From: Streptomyces drozdowiczii
GTDB taxonomy: Bacteria > Actinomycetota > Actinomycetes > Streptomycetales > Streptomycetaceae
Direction of reading: 5' to 3'
DNA length: 64,000 bases
Assembly: GCF_026167665.1 (NCBI RefSeq)
Contig: NZ_CP098740.1
Location: forward strand, 6,448,001-6,512,000
In this document: positions 37,582-46,764 of the stretch, piece by piece
How positions within the stretch are numbered: the first letter of the stretch is position 1
Layout of the letters: each line of letters begins with the position of its first letter
Translations under genes and position numbers: made by a program
The notes under the pieces: generated by a model
Databases searched by the model: none
The model's input: only the letters and a program-made list of their open reading frames with translations
What the model was told of the DNA's origin: nothing

Positions 37582-39551
37582 GCGCGTGCGAAGCGGGTGA
37601 AGTACTCCAGCGCCGAGAAGTCGTCCACCGCCTCCCGTCCCGCGACCTTGTCGATCGCCGCGCCCTGGAGCAGCCGTTTGACCGGCACCTCCAGCTTCTT
37701 GCCGGTACGGGTGTGCGGCAGCGCGGGCACCTCGATGACCGTGTCGGGGACGTGGCGCGGCGAGGCGTGCGTGCGGATCGCCGCCCTGATGGTGTCGCGC
37801 AGCCCGTCGTCCAGCGCCCGGCCCGGCTCCAGGACCACGAACAGGGGCATCCAGTAGTCGCCGTCGGGCAGTTCGGCGCCGATGACGAGGCTTTCCCGGA
37901 TGCCGGGCAGCTCGTCGACCACCGCGTAGACGTCCGCGCTGCCGAGGCGCACCCCGTGCCGGTTGAGCGTGGCGTCGGAGCGGCCGGAGACGATGACACT
38001 GCCGTGCGCGGTGCGGGTCATCCAGTCGCCGTGCCGCCACACCCCCGGGTAGGCGCCGAAGTACGCCTCGCGGTACCGGGTGCCGTCGGGGTCGTTCCAG
38101 AAGCGGAGCGGCATCGAGGGCATGGGCCGGGTGACCACCAGCTCGCCGACCTCGCCGGTGACGGGGCGGCCGTCCCGGTCGAACGCCTCCAGGGCGACCC
38201 CGAGCAGCGGCGCGGACATCTCGCCCGGCCACACGGGGACGGTGGGGGCGCCGCCCGCGAAGCCGCTGACGATGTCCGTGCCGCCGCTGGTCGAGGCCAC
38301 CTGCACGCGGGGGCCCACATGGTCGCGGACCCAGTGGTACGACGAGGCGGGCAGCGGCGCGCCGGTGCAGCCGAGGACGCGCAGGGCGGACAGGTCCAGA
38401 TCGCGCCCCGGCTCCAGGCCCGCCTTGGCCGAGCCCTGGAGGTAGCCGGGGCTGACGCCGAGGACGGTGACCCGGTGCGCGGCGGCCAGTTCCCACAGGC
38501 GCCCCGGGCCGGGATGGGCCGGGCTGCCGTCGTAGAGCACCGGGGCGGCCCCCATCAGGAGCCCCGAGACGATCATGTTCCACATCATCCAGTTGGGCGT
38601 GGTGTACCAGAGGAAACGGTCGCCCGGCCCGAGGTCCAGATGGAGCCCGAGCAGTTTGTGGTGGTCGAACAGGACCCCGCCGTGGCCGTGGACGATGCCC
38701 TTGGGCGTGCCCGTGGTGCCCGAGGAGAACAGCACCCACAGCGGCGCGTCGAACGGCAGCTGCTCGAACACGCAGTCGGCGGGTTCGGCGAGTGCGTCCG
38801 CCCAGTCCACGGTGCCCGCATCCCCGTACCCGGCCGGGGACAGGCCGAGGACGGGCACCTCCACGGTGACCCGGACGGACGGCAGCGCCTCGCGCAGCGC
38901 GGCGGTCTCGGCGCGGCGGTCGTGCTCCTTGCCGTTCCACCGGTAGCCGTCGGCCGCGAAGAGGACGACCGGTTCCAGCTGGCCGAAACGGCCGGCGGCG
39001 CCCTCGGCACCGTAATCCTGGCCGCAGGCCGACCAGATGGCCCCGATCGACGCGCAGGCGAGGAACGCCAGCACGGTGTGCGCGCTGTTCGGCAGGTAGC
39101 CGACGACCCGGTCGCCGGCCGTCACGCCCTGCCGGCGCAGCCAGCCCGCCAACGCCCCGACCCGGGACCGGAGTTCGCCCCAGGTGAGATACGCGGTGGC
39201 ACCGCTCTCGTCCGCCGAGATCAGCGCCACGTCGTCCGGCTCGCCCGAACGCAGCGCGTGTTCCGCGTAGTTCAGCCGGGCGCCGGAGAACCAGCGGGTG
39301 CCCGGCATCGGGGTGTCGTCGACGACCCGGTCCCAGGCGCCGGTGGTCCGGAGGGCGAAGAAGTCCCCGACGGCCGACCAGAAGCCGGGCAGGTCCTCGA
39401 CCGACCAGGCGTGCAGTGACCGGTAGTCGGCGTGCGCGGTGCCGGTCCGCGCGGCGACGAAGTCCGTGAACCGGGCGAGCCGGGAGTCAGCGGCCTCCGC
39501 CGGGTCGGGCAGCCAGATGGGCTCGGGAGCCGAGGGGGCCGTCCTGCTCAT
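37578..39551 (-). CDS. Acetoacetyl-CoA synthetase
   Basis: 657 aa, ANL-superfamily adenylate-forming enzyme that activates acetoacetate. N-terminal family region ([42 protein letters not shown]), P-loop [43 protein letters not shown], and the C-terminal acyl-adenylate Lys in [17 protein letters not shown] 39551 overlaps the stop of the upstream hydroxylase gene (ATGA). It is the last gene of the aromatic operon and would capture acetoacetate released by the FAH-type hydrolase; that link is inferred from context. Confidence 0.93.
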   Translation of the reverse strand: MSRTAPSAPEPIWLPDPAEAADSRLARFTDFVAARTGTAHADYRSLHAWSVEDLPGFWSAVGDFFALRTTGAWDRVVDDTPMPGTRWFSGARLNYAEHALRSGEPDDVALISADESGATAYLTWGELRSRVGALAGWLRRQGVTAGDRVVGYLPNSAHTVLAFLACASIGAIWSACGQDYGAEGAAGRFGQLEPVVLFAADGYRWNGKEHDRRAETAALREALPSVRVTVEVPVLGLSPAGYGDAGTVDWADALAEPADCVFEQLPFDAPLWVLFSSGTTGTPKGIVHGHGGVLFDHHKLLGLHLDLGPGDRFLWYTTPNWMMWNMIVSGLLMGAAPVLYDGSPAHPGPGRLWELAAAHRVTVLGVSPGYLQGSAKAGLEPGRDLDLSALRVLGCTGAPLPASSYHWVRDHVGPRVQVASTSGGTDIVSGFAGGAPTVPVWPGEMSAPLLGVALEAFDRDGRPVTGEVGELVVTRPMPSMPLRFWNDPDGTRYREAYFGAYPGVWRHGDWMTRTAHGSVIVSGRSDATLNRHGVRLGSADVYAVVDELPGIRESLVIGAELPDGDYWMPLFVVLEPGRALDDGLRDTIRAAIRTHASPRHVPDTVIEVPALPHTRTGKKLEVPVKRLLQGAAIDKVAGREAVDDFSALEYFTRFARA

Positions 39552-41143
39552 CGCGCGCCTCCCGCCGTGACGACGGGCGCCGGGGCCAGCTGCTCCGCGA
39601 GGTCGTCCACGAGCCCCGCGAGGCCGTCCGGAGTGGCGGCGGTTCCGAAGAGGTAGTGGTCGGGGCGGATCACGACGGCCGCCTGCCCCTCCTCGGCGAG
39701 ATGCGGGAGGTAGAAACCGTCCACGTCGACGGCGGCCACCTCCGCCTCGCCGTCGGCCGGTGAGGACACCAGGTGCAGCAGGCGCGCCCCGATCCCGTCG
39801 AGGAAGGCCAGCTGCCGCGCCGACAGCACCGTACGCGGATCGGTGAGGCACGCGACGACGAAGCCGCGTCCGGTCACCTCGTTGAGCAGGCCGGTGCGGC
39901 CCCGGTACGCGATGCGGGCCTGCCTGCTCTGCACCCCGGCGGCCCCGCTCCCGGACCGGGCCACCAGACCGTCCGTCAGCACGGCCGGGGGCAGCGGCGG
40001 CAGGGCCCTGTCCGGATCGGCGCCGTGACCGGTGAGGTACGCGTCCCGCTCCGCCGCCTGCTCCGGGTCCGTGACGCAGATGACCTTGCCCAGCTCCACG
40101 GACATCCCGATCGCGTGCTGGACATGGGCCGCGCGCTCGGTGCCGTAGGTGTCGAGCAGCTCCGGGGCGGCGGCGCCGCGCAGGACCAGGTCGAGCTTGA
40201 AGGTGAGATTGGCGGCGTCCCGGATGCCGGAGCACATGCCCTGCCCCGCGAACGGCGGCATCAGATGGGCCGCGTCCCCGGCGAGCAGCAGCCGCCCGGA
40301 CCGCCAGACGTCCGCCCACCGGGCCTGGAAGGTGTAGACGGCGTGCCGTTCCAGCGCGCAGGTGTCCGGGGTCATCCCGAAGGGTTCGAGCAGCCGCCAG
40401 GCGGTGGCCTCGGTGTCGAGCTCGGCCACCGTCTCGCCGGCCATGCGCATGAACTCCCAGCGCCGCCGGCCCGGCCCGCCGGACACCACGGTCGTCGGCC
40501 GCTCCGGATCGCATATCTGGAGGTTGACCGGGTCCCAGACGCGTGGGACGTGCGGGCGTACGTCCACGATGAGCCAGTCGTAGAAGAACCCGAGGTCCGT
40601 CATCCGGGTCGGCATGTGGCCGCGTACGAAGCTGTGGGCGCCGTCCGCGCCCACGACCCAGGCGGCGGTGACCTCGTGCTGCCGGCCCTCGGTGTCCCGC
40701 GCGGTCACGGTGACGTCCCCGTCGCCCTGGACCAGGGCCACGGCCTCGTACCCGCGCAGGACCGTCACCTCCGGGCGGGCCTCGACGGCCTCGGCCAGCG
40801 CCCGTTCCAGGTCGGGCTGGTACGTCATGGAGGCGCGCGGCCAGCCGGACGGGCCGGGGCCCGACCAGTCGAAGGTGAGCAGCGGGGTGCCCGAGGCGTT
40901 GCGCCACTCGTAGGTGTCGGCCGGTTCGGAGAGCGCGCCCAGCCGGTCGCCGATGCCGGCGTCGGCGAGCAGCCGGGCCGCCTCGTCGTCGAAGTGGACG
41001 GCGCGCGGCAGGGGATAGGGGGTGGGCCACTGTTCGAGGACGGTGACCCGCCATCCGTCCCGGGCCAGGAACAGGGCGGTGGTCAGGCCGACCGGGCCGG
41101 CTCCGACGACCAGGACGTCGCTGCGGCCGAGTGTGTGCTGCAT
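39548..41143 (-). CDS. FAD-dependent aromatic hydroxylase (MhpA-like)
   Basis: 531 aa, class A flavoprotein monooxygenase. FAD motif VLVVGAGPVGLTTALFLARDG (residues about 9-29), the DG motif VVGADGAHSFVRGHM, and GDAAHLMPPFAGQGMCSGIRD. A C-terminal thioredoxin-like domain follows, as in phenol and 3-(3-hydroxyphenyl)propionate hydroxylases. It probably adds an ortho hydroxyl to make a catechol for the next enzyme. ATG 41143 is chosen because GAGG lies 9 bases upstream; GTG 41158, overlapping the preceding stop as GTGA, is an alternative start. Confidence 0.9.
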   Translation of the reverse strand: MQHTLGRSDVLVVGAGPVGLTTALFLARDGWRVTVLEQWPTPYPLPRAVHFDDEAARLLADAGIGDRLGALSEPADTYEWRNASGTPLLTFDWSGPGPSGWPRASMTYQPDLERALAEAVEARPEVTVLRGYEAVALVQGDGDVTVTARDTEGRQHEVTAAWVVGADGAHSFVRGHMPTRMTDLGFFYDWLIVDVRPHVPRVWDPVNLQICDPERPTTVVSGGPGRRRWEFMRMAGETVAELDTEATAWRLLEPFGMTPDTCALERHAVYTFQARWADVWRSGRLLLAGDAAHLMPPFAGQGMCSGIRDAANLTFKLDLVLRGAAAPELLDTYGTERAAHVQHAIGMSVELGKVICVTDPEQAAERDAYLTGHGADPDRALPPLPPAVLTDGLVARSGSGAAGVQSRQARIAYRGRTGLLNEVTGRGFVVACLTDPRTVLSARQLAFLDGIGARLLHLVSSPADGEAEVAAVDVDGFYLPHLAEEGQAAVVIRPDHYLFGTAATPDGLAGLVDDLAEQLAPAPVVTAGGAR

Positions 41144-41154
41144 GGCGTGCGTCC

Positions 41155-42114
41155 TCACCGGGTCGGCGCGTGGGCGCCGGTCATCAGGGCCGCCAGGTCC
41201 TCCGGGGCGAGGAACGACGGGGGAGGGGGCGGGCCCCACGCGTACAGCGACTTCGCGCCCTCGAAGACACCGGGCTTCCACAGCGCGTCGTCCACGATGC
41301 AGTCGAGGTCGGAGTAGTACTCGGAGAAGGTGCCGGCCGGGTCCTTGAGGTACCAGAAGAAGTTCGACCCGATGTAGTGGCGGCCGAGCCCCCAGGTGTG
41401 CCGGTCCGGGTCCGCCTCCAGCATCGCGGTGGCGCCCCGGCCGATCTCGTCCACGTCGTCCACCTGCCACGAGGTGTGGTGCAGGAAGGCGACGGGGGCC
41501 TGCTGCACCAGGACGTTGTGGTGGTCGCTGGAGCAGCGCATGAACGCGGCAAGCCCCTTGACGGTGTCGCTGACCTTGAAGCCGATGCCCTCCCGGAAGA
41601 AGCGCTGGGAGGTCTCCTGGTCCGTCGAGCCGAGGACCACGTGCCCCAGCTTGCGCGGCCGCACCGGCTCCTCGCGCAGGATGCCCGGGGCGCGGTGGCC
41701 GGGACGGGCGACGGCGCCGGGCGCGTTGTACGGCGGCGCCGCGACGGGGGCCTGCCGCAGGCGCGGGGCGATCTCCACGCGGACCAGGACCTCGGTGCCC
41801 GGGTCGACCGCCGTCACCGACCCCTCCGCGCGGTGGACCGGCACGCCGAGCCGGGCCAGCGAGGCGGCCACCCGGTCCAGGTCGTCCGGGTCCTCGGCCC
41901 CGACGCCGAGTTCGACCAGGCGGCGGCGGGGCGCGTGCACGATGCGCAGCTGCTCGCCGCCGTCGACCGTGGACAGGGTGTACGAGGACTGCGGCGCGTC
42001 GGCCTGGCCGATGGCGTCGCCCACGGGGGTGAGGCCGAAGTCGGCGTAGTAGGCGGCCGTCTGTTCGACGTTCGGCACGCCCATGACGATCCGGGTCAGT
42101 CGGTGCAGTGACAT
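41155..42114 (-). CDS. Extradiol (catechol meta-cleavage) dioxygenase, VOC type I
   Basis: 319 aa, Fe(II)-dependent. Two VOC modules; the C-terminal one keeps the 2-His-1-carboxylate ligands His158 (KLGHVVLGS), His213 (LHHTSWQVDD) and Glu265 (FSEYYSDLD). These features place it with 2,3-dihydroxybiphenyl 1,2-dioxygenase-like enzymes. Substrate is probably the catechol made by the FAD hydroxylase encoded next. Start: ATG 42114, with AAAGAGAG a weak ribosome site. It is separated from the FAH gene by 60 bp and from the hydroxylase by about 11 bp. Confidence 0.92.
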   Translation of the reverse strand: MSLHRLTRIVMGVPNVEQTAAYYADFGLTPVGDAIGQADAPQSSYTLSTVDGGEQLRIVHAPRRRLVELGVGAEDPDDLDRVAASLARLGVPVHRAEGSVTAVDPGTEVLVRVEIAPRLRQAPVAAPPYNAPGAVARPGHRAPGILREEPVRPRKLGHVVLGSTDQETSQRFFREGIGFKVSDTVKGLAAFMRCSSDHHNVLVQQAPVAFLHHTSWQVDDVDEIGRGATAMLEADPDRHTWGLGRHYIGSNFFWYLKDPAGTFSEYYSDLDCIVDDALWKPGVFEGAKSLYAWGPPPPPSFLAPEDLAALMTGAHAPTR

Positions 42115-42174
42115 GGAACGGCTCTCTTTCGGGGTCGGCGGGGCTGGACCGGGGGAGACCTGGGGGTCTGCCGG

Positions 42175-43038
42175 TCAGGGGGCGAGCATCGGGTTGCGCA
42201 GCGTTCCGATGCCTTCGATCCAGGTCACGAGTACGTCACCGGGGGCGAGGAACTTCTTCGGGGTACGGGCGCCGCCGACACCGGCCGGGGTGCCGGTGAA
42301 GATCAGGTCGCCGGGGAGCAGGGGGCAGACGGCCGAAAGACGGGTGATGAGCTCCGGGACGTCGAAGACCATCTCCGAGGTGCGGCTCTTCTGCAGGACC
42401 TCGCCCCCGTCGAGCCGGCAGCCCAGTTCGAGGTCGTCCGGGTTCTCGAACTCGTCGGTGCTGACCAGCTCCGGGCCGGTCGGCGCGAAGCCCGGATAGG
42501 ACTTGCCGAGCGAGAACTGCGGCGCCGGACCGGTCAGCTGGAGCCGGCGCTCGGACAGGTCCTGGCCCACCGTCAGCCCCGCCACGTACGACCAGGCGGT
42601 CTCGCGCGTCGCGTGGTGGCAGTGGCGGCCGATGACGGCGACGAGCTCGGTCTCCCAGTCGACCAGCCCTTCGGGCAGGGTGACGGGTGACTCGGGGCCG
42701 GTCAGCGAGGTCCGGAACTTGGTGAAGACCGCCGGCTCGGTGGGCACGTCGAGCTTCGACTCCGCGATGTGGTCGAGATAGTTGAGGCCGACCGCGAAGA
42801 TCTGGGCGGGCCGGGGGACCGGCGGGCCCCACACCGCGCCGTCGCCCGCGCCCACCACGGGCGCCCCGGCCGCCTCGGGCGAGGCCAGATATTCACCGCA
42901 CCAGGTGGAGAACGCCTCCCAGTCGGTGAACACGTCCTGCGGATCGGGCCCGAAACGGCCCCCGCTCGCCTCTGCCGCGTCGAGAAAGCCCTGCGGGCCC
43001 TTGATGGCCAGCCGTCCGTCGATGTGCGCCAGGCGCAT
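42175..43038 (-). CDS. Fumarylacetoacetate hydrolase-family protein
   Basis: 287 aa. FAH superfamily: ILxVGLNYLDHIAESK-like segment (IFAVGLNYLDHIAES), FTKFRTSLTGP, metal-binding VDWETELVAVIGR, SFSxGKS-like FSLGKSYPGF, and GDLIFTGTPAGVGGAR near the C-terminus. Members cleave C-C bonds in acylpyruvates or act as hydratases/decarboxylases of meta-cleavage products. Start: ATG 43038 with GGAGG 5 bases upstream; ATG 43050 is an alternative. First gene of the minus-strand aromatic operon, divergent from the GntR gene. Confidence 0.93.
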   Translation of the reverse strand: MRLAHIDGRLAIKGPQGFLDAAEASGGRFGPDPQDVFTDWEAFSTWCGEYLASPEAAGAPVVGAGDGAVWGPPVPRPAQIFAVGLNYLDHIAESKLDVPTEPAVFTKFRTSLTGPESPVTLPEGLVDWETELVAVIGRHCHHATRETAWSYVAGLTVGQDLSERRLQLTGPAPQFSLGKSYPGFAPTGPELVSTDEFENPDDLELGCRLDGGEVLQKSRTSEMVFDVPELITRLSAVCPLLPGDLIFTGTPAGVGGARTPKKFLAPGDVLVTWIEGIGTLRNPMLAP

Positions 43039-43087
43039 GAGGTCCTCCATGCCGTGCGGGGGGTGTCTGCTGCGCAGTCTTGCCCCG

Positions 43088-43111
43088 TAATCTCGATGAA
43101 GCAAGAGATTA
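43088..43111 (+). promoter_or_regulatory. Inverted repeat TAATCTC-N10-GAGATTA in the FAH/GntR divergent region
   Basis: Perfect 7-bp arms (43088-43094, 43105-43111) one helical turn apart, in the AT-rich 118-bp gap between the catabolic operon and its probable regulator. On the minus strand TAATCT is a plausible -10, and on the plus strand GATAAT (43114-43119) is another. Likely operator/promoter overlap. Confidence 0.5.
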
Positions 43112-43123
43112 ACGATAATTTCT

Positions 43124-43134
43124 ACGACTGTCGT
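43124..43134 (+). promoter_or_regulatory. Palindrome ACGAC-T-GTCGT upstream of the GntR gene
   Basis: A perfect 5-1-5 inverted repeat 12 bp downstream of the larger repeat at 43088 and 22 bp before the GntR start. It has the size of a half-turn GntR/FadR-type site. A candidate autoregulatory operator. Confidence 0.4.
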
Positions 43135-43156
43135 TCGGCTGCTACGGTGTGTGGTC

Positions 43157-43837
43157 ATGGCTGGTGAGAAGGCAACACGAGGCGGCGTCGTCTACGCGCG
43201 GATCCGCGAGGACATCTTCCAGGGGGTCTTCGAGCCCGGGCAGCGGTTGCGCCTGGTCGAGCTGGCTCAGCGTTTCTCGGTCAGCCAGTCGGTCGTCCGC
43301 GAGGCGCTCACCCGCCTCTCCGAGCAGGGGCTCGTCCACGCCGCACCGCAGCAGGGCTTCAGCGTGGTCACCGTCTCCCTCGCCGACCTCAACGAGCTGA
43401 CCGAGGCCCGGATCGAGATGGAGACCCTGGTCCTGCGCCGGTCGATGGAGCGCGGGGGCATCACCTGGGAGGCGGCCGTCGTCGCCGCCCACCACCACCT
43501 GGCCGGCACCGAGGGCGTGCGGAGCGACGGCACGCCCGCCCCCGAGTGGTTCGCCGTCCACGAACGCTTCCACCAGGCCCTGCTGGAGGGCTGCGGCAAC
43601 GCCAGGCTGCTGGCCGCCACGCTCGGCCTGCGGGACGCCGCGACCCTGTACCGGCGCTGGTCGCTGCCCGTGGGCCACGACACCGCACGCGACGTGGCCG
43701 GCGAACACCAGGCGATCGTCGACGCCGTCCTGGCCCGGGACGCCGACACGGCGACCGCCCTCCTCGCCCGGCACATCGACCGCACATCGCAGGCCCTGCG
43801 CACCGTGATCGCGAACGACCCGGCGGACAGGCCCTAG
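43157..43837 (+). CDS. GntR-family (FadR/FCD subgroup) transcriptional regulator
   Basis: 226 aa. N-terminal winged helix: VYARIREDIFQGVFEPGQRL, then LVELAQRFSVSQSVVREALTRLSEQGLVHAAPQQGF (about residues 13-70). The C-terminal all-helical FCD ligand domain has ARIEMETLVLRRS, HERFHQALLEGCGN and EHQAIVDAVLARD, with His residues placed as metal ligands. Start: ATG 43157 (GTG 43151 also possible); no ribosome site, and TACGGT at 43143 could serve a leaderless transcript. It sits divergent from the FAH-dioxygenase operon, its most likely target, probably sensing an aromatic acid or dicarboxylate. Confidence 0.92.
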   Translation: MAGEKATRGGVVYARIREDIFQGVFEPGQRLRLVELAQRFSVSQSVVREALTRLSEQGLVHAAPQQGFSVVTVSLADLNELTEARIEMETLVLRRSMERGGITWEAAVVAAHHHLAGTEGVRSDGTPAPEWFAVHERFHQALLEGCGNARLLAATLGLRDAATLYRRWSLPVGHDTARDVAGEHQAIVDAVLARDADTATALLARHIDRTSQALRTVIANDPADRP

Positions 43838-43951
43838 CGCGGTCGGCCCGGATGCGGGGGCCGGGCTCCGGTGGCAGCCTGCGAGGCAGCGGCCCGGCGA
43901 CCGGCACGGCAACGCAGCGCCCGCTGCTCTCACGACGGCAAGGACGACGTC

Positions 43952-45268
43952 ATGACGGCTCACCACGACTCCGGCCCCTCCGGCTGGGTCCACCGGCTCG
44001 CCCCCGCCCCGGCGGACGCGCCGGGCGCGCCCGCCAGCTCGGAGCCCACCCTGACCGAGGCGACCGCCCGGCTCGGCGAGGGACCGGTGGCCTGGGCCGT
44101 GCTCGTCGGCACCGAACTGGCCCGCGTCATCACCCGCGAGGTGCCCGAACTCGGCGGTGGGCCCGCCCCCTTCGAAACCCTCCGGATGGGCACCGAAGCG
44201 GCCGTCCTGCGGTCGCTGCTCCTGCTGGCCGACCCGGCGGCCGACCGGACCGTCCCCGAGGAATCGCTCCTGGGGGACCGCGAGTTCGCCCGGCGCCGGG
44301 TGGGCCTCGACAAGGTGCTGCGCGGCATCCGCGTCGCGCACGCCGCGCTGGCCGGGGCGCTGATGGCCGCCTGCCGGGAACGGGCGGCGCCCGCCGACCG
44401 CGCCGAGGAGTTCCTGCGCATCTCCGAGCTGCTCTTCGGCTTCATGGACGAGTTCTCCTCCCGGATGACCACCGAGTACCTGACCGAACACGACCGCTGG
44501 CTCGCCAGCGGTGCCGCGGCGCGGGAGGAGACCGTGCGCGCGATCCTCGACGGGCAGCCCGTACGCGAGGACACGGCGCGCGAACTCCTGGCCTACCGCC
44601 TGGAGGGCCGCCATCTGGCGCTCGTCGCCTGGTGCGAGAGCCCGGCCGCCGGGGACCTCCAGCGCGCGGCGGCCGACCTGCTGCACCTGCGCGGCTGCTC
44701 CTCGGCCCTGATCCTGCCGACCGGCCGGACCACGCTGTGGGCCTGGGGCGACCCGCAGGCCCCGCACCCCGCCGAGGCGCCCCCGGGCGCCACGTACCCC
44801 GAGGGCTTCGGCTTCGCGTTCGGCTCCGTACGCCACGGGCTCACCGGATTCCGCCAGTCGCACGAGGACGCCCAGCACGCCGCCCGCGTCATGCGGCTCA
44901 ACCCCGGCGGCACCGGGCCCGTCGTGGACTACCCGGACGTCGAGCTCCCGGCCCTGCTCTCCGCCGACCTCCCCGCCCTGCGCCGCTTCACCGGCGACGA
45001 ACTGGGGGCCCTGGCGGCGGACAGCCCGCACGCCGAGCAGCTGCGCCGCACCCTGCGGCTCTACCTGCGCAACGAACGCAGCCTGATGGCGGCCGCGGCC
45101 CAGCTGCACGTGGCGCGCAACACCGTCACCTATCGCGTCAAGCGCGCCCAGGAACTCCTCGGGCACGACCTGACGGCCCGGCTGCCCGAGGTGATGGCGG
45201 CCCTCGAAGCGGCCAGGGTGCTGGGCCCGGCCGTATTGCTGAAGGCGGACGAAGCGCACGAAGCCTGA
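43952..45268 (+). CDS. PucR/CdaR-type helix-turn-helix regulator
   Basis: 438 aa. The C-terminal PucR HTH is LRLYLRNERSLMAAAAQLHVARNTVTYRVKRAQELLG (about residues 365-405). The middle is a GGDEF-like CdaR domain (FGFAFGSVRHGLTGFRQSHEDAQHAARVMRL). The N-terminal helical sensor is often found in streptomycete PucR proteins. Start: ATG 43952 with AAGGA 8 bases upstream. It lies 114 bp behind the GntR gene, and its product may control the second aromatic gene set (45293-50236). No ligand can be named. Confidence 0.88.
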   Translation: MTAHHDSGPSGWVHRLAPAPADAPGAPASSEPTLTEATARLGEGPVAWAVLVGTELARVITREVPELGGGPAPFETLRMGTEAAVLRSLLLLADPAADRTVPEESLLGDREFARRRVGLDKVLRGIRVAHAALAGALMAACRERAAPADRAEEFLRISELLFGFMDEFSSRMTTEYLTEHDRWLASGAAAREETVRAILDGQPVREDTARELLAYRLEGRHLALVAWCESPAAGDLQRAAADLLHLRGCSSALILPTGRTTLWAWGDPQAPHPAEAPPGATYPEGFGFAFGSVRHGLTGFRQSHEDAQHAARVMRLNPGGTGPVVDYPDVELPALLSADLPALRRFTGDELGALAADSPHAEQLRRTLRLYLRNERSLMAAAAQLHVARNTVTYRVKRAQELLGHDLTARLPEVMAALEAARVLGPAVLLKADEAHEA

Positions 45269-45292
45269 CCACGCCGCTCGGGCCGACAGCGC

Positions 45293-46483
45293 TCAGATCA
45301 ACGGGGTGACCTGCTCCTCGATCCCCAGCAGCGCCCGCCCGTACAGCTCACCGGCGATCGCCGGGTTGATCACCGCGTGCCGGCTGCCGGTCTCCTGGTC
45401 CCGCCAGATCCGCTGGAGCGGGCTCGCCTCGGCGAAGCTGCCGGCGCCCTGGACGCTCAGCAGCAGATCCAGCGCCTCGCGGGAGCGCCGCGCCACGTAA
45501 CCGGTGTCCATCCGGACCCGGGCCCGCGTCTCGAACGGCATGTACTCCCCACGCGCCGCCCAGGAGTCGATGTCGTCGGCGGCCCGCATCAGGTGCAGCC
45601 GCGCGGTGTCGATCAGCTGCGCGGCCTCGGCCAGCTGGATCTGCGTGGACGGGGCCTCACTGGCGCGCTCGTAGAAGGTGTACGAGATGCCCTTGCCCTT
45701 CGCCAGGGACGCCCGCACCACGTCCATCCCCGCCTGGGCGAGCCCCACCTGCGGGCCCGCCAGGACCAGCGCGAGCACCGGCACCAGCGCCGAGCGGTAC
45801 AGCGCCTCCTCCGTGTGCTCCGTCGGGTAGTCCCCCCGCACGCCCCGGGTCACCGACAGGATGCGGTGCTCCGGTACGAAGACCTCGTCGGCGACCAGGG
45901 TGTTGCTGCCCGTGCCGCGCATCCCGGCGACGTACCAGGTGTCCTCGACCGTCAGCTCGTCCATCGGGATCAGGGCCGCGCCCTGGTCCGTCTGCTGTCC
46001 GGAGGCGTCCACGACGGGGATGCCGAGCGACGCCGACTGCGCGTGCAGGCTGCCGGAGGCGAAGCCCCACCGGCCGCTCACGACCAGGCCGCCGTCGACC
46101 GCCCGGCAGCTCGCGCTGGGCGCGAGGACGCCGCAGACCCGGGCGTCCGGGTTCTCGCCGAACACCTCCTGCTGGACGCGCTCGGGGTACAGGCCGACCA
46201 TCCAGTTGCAGACGTTGACCAGGGTCGCCACCCAGGCCGTGGACCCGCAGCCGCGCGCCAGCTCCGACGTCACGTCCAGGAAGGTCCCGAAGTCCGCCTC
46301 GTGGCCGCCGAAGCGGCGCGGCACCGTCAGCCGGAACAGCCCCGCGTCGGTCAGCGCCTCGATGTTCTCCTCGGCGACCCGGCGGTCGGCCTCCGTCCGG
46401 GCGGCGTTCTCCTTCAGCAGCGGGAGCAGCTGCGTCGCGTGCGCCTTCAGCGCGGTCCGCGAGGTCGGTGCGGTCGTGGTCAT
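45293..46483 (-). CDS. Flavin-dependent monooxygenase of the acyl-CoA dehydrogenase fold (HsaA/HpaB-like)
   Basis: 396 aa. Acyl-CoA dehydrogenase-like fold: ENIEALTDAGLFRLTVPRRFGG at about residues 40-60, STAWVATLVNVCNWM, and a C-terminal helical bundle with TRARVRMDTGYVARRSREALD. There is no obvious acyl-CoA catalytic Glu context. With the divergent flavin reductase at 46765, it fits the oxygenase half of a two-component FMNH2/FADH2 monooxygenase (HsaA, phenol or indole hydroxylases). Start: ATG 46483 with GGAGG. Substrate is unknown. Confidence 0.87.
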   Translation of the reverse strand: MTTTAPTSRTALKAHATQLLPLLKENAARTEADRRVAEENIEALTDAGLFRLTVPRRFGGHEADFGTFLDVTSELARGCGSTAWVATLVNVCNWMVGLYPERVQQEVFGENPDARVCGVLAPSASCRAVDGGLVVSGRWGFASGSLHAQSASLGIPVVDASGQQTDQGAALIPMDELTVEDTWYVAGMRGTGSNTLVADEVFVPEHRILSVTRGVRGDYPTEHTEEALYRSALVPVLALVLAGPQVGLAQAGMDVVRASLAKGKGISYTFYERASEAPSTQIQLAEAAQLIDTARLHLMRAADDIDSWAARGEYMPFETRARVRMDTGYVARRSREALDLLLSVQGAGSFAEASPLQRIWRDQETGSRHAVINPAIAGELYGRALLGIEEQVTPLI

Positions 46484-46623
46484 GGTGTCCTCCGGGCGTC
46501 GTACGGCTCAGACGGCGCACCCCCGGGCAGCTGCCGCGAGGGGGCCCGCTGGTGGGATTGCACGCCCCGTCGGCCCCGCTGTCCCCGGTCCCGGAGCACA
46601 GATCCGAGGCCGCTTCCTGCGCT

Positions 46624-46639
46624 GCCGGACCAGTCCGGC
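46624..46639 (+). promoter_or_regulatory. Palindrome GCCGGAC-CA-GTCCGGC between oxygenase and reductase genes
   Basis: A perfect 7-2-7 inverted repeat in the middle of the 281-bp divergent region. Size and symmetry fit a TetR-type operator controlling both genes. A second, GC-only repeat (GGGCCCG...CGGGCCC) follows shortly after. Confidence 0.45.
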
Positions 46640-46764
46640 GGTTCTTTGGGCCCGCCGCCAGGACGGGCCCGCCCGGCTTGGCCTCCCGGCCCAGTGCGGC
46701 GGGCGGCGGCCCGTGGAATCACTGGAACCAGAGCCCGGACCCGCACCCACCGCAGGAGGCCGCT

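Noticed and set aside
45293..46483. True acyl-CoA dehydrogenase of fatty acid oxidation
   Set aside because: The adjacent divergent flavin reductase and sequence resemblance to HsaA-type oxygenases favour a monooxygenase.
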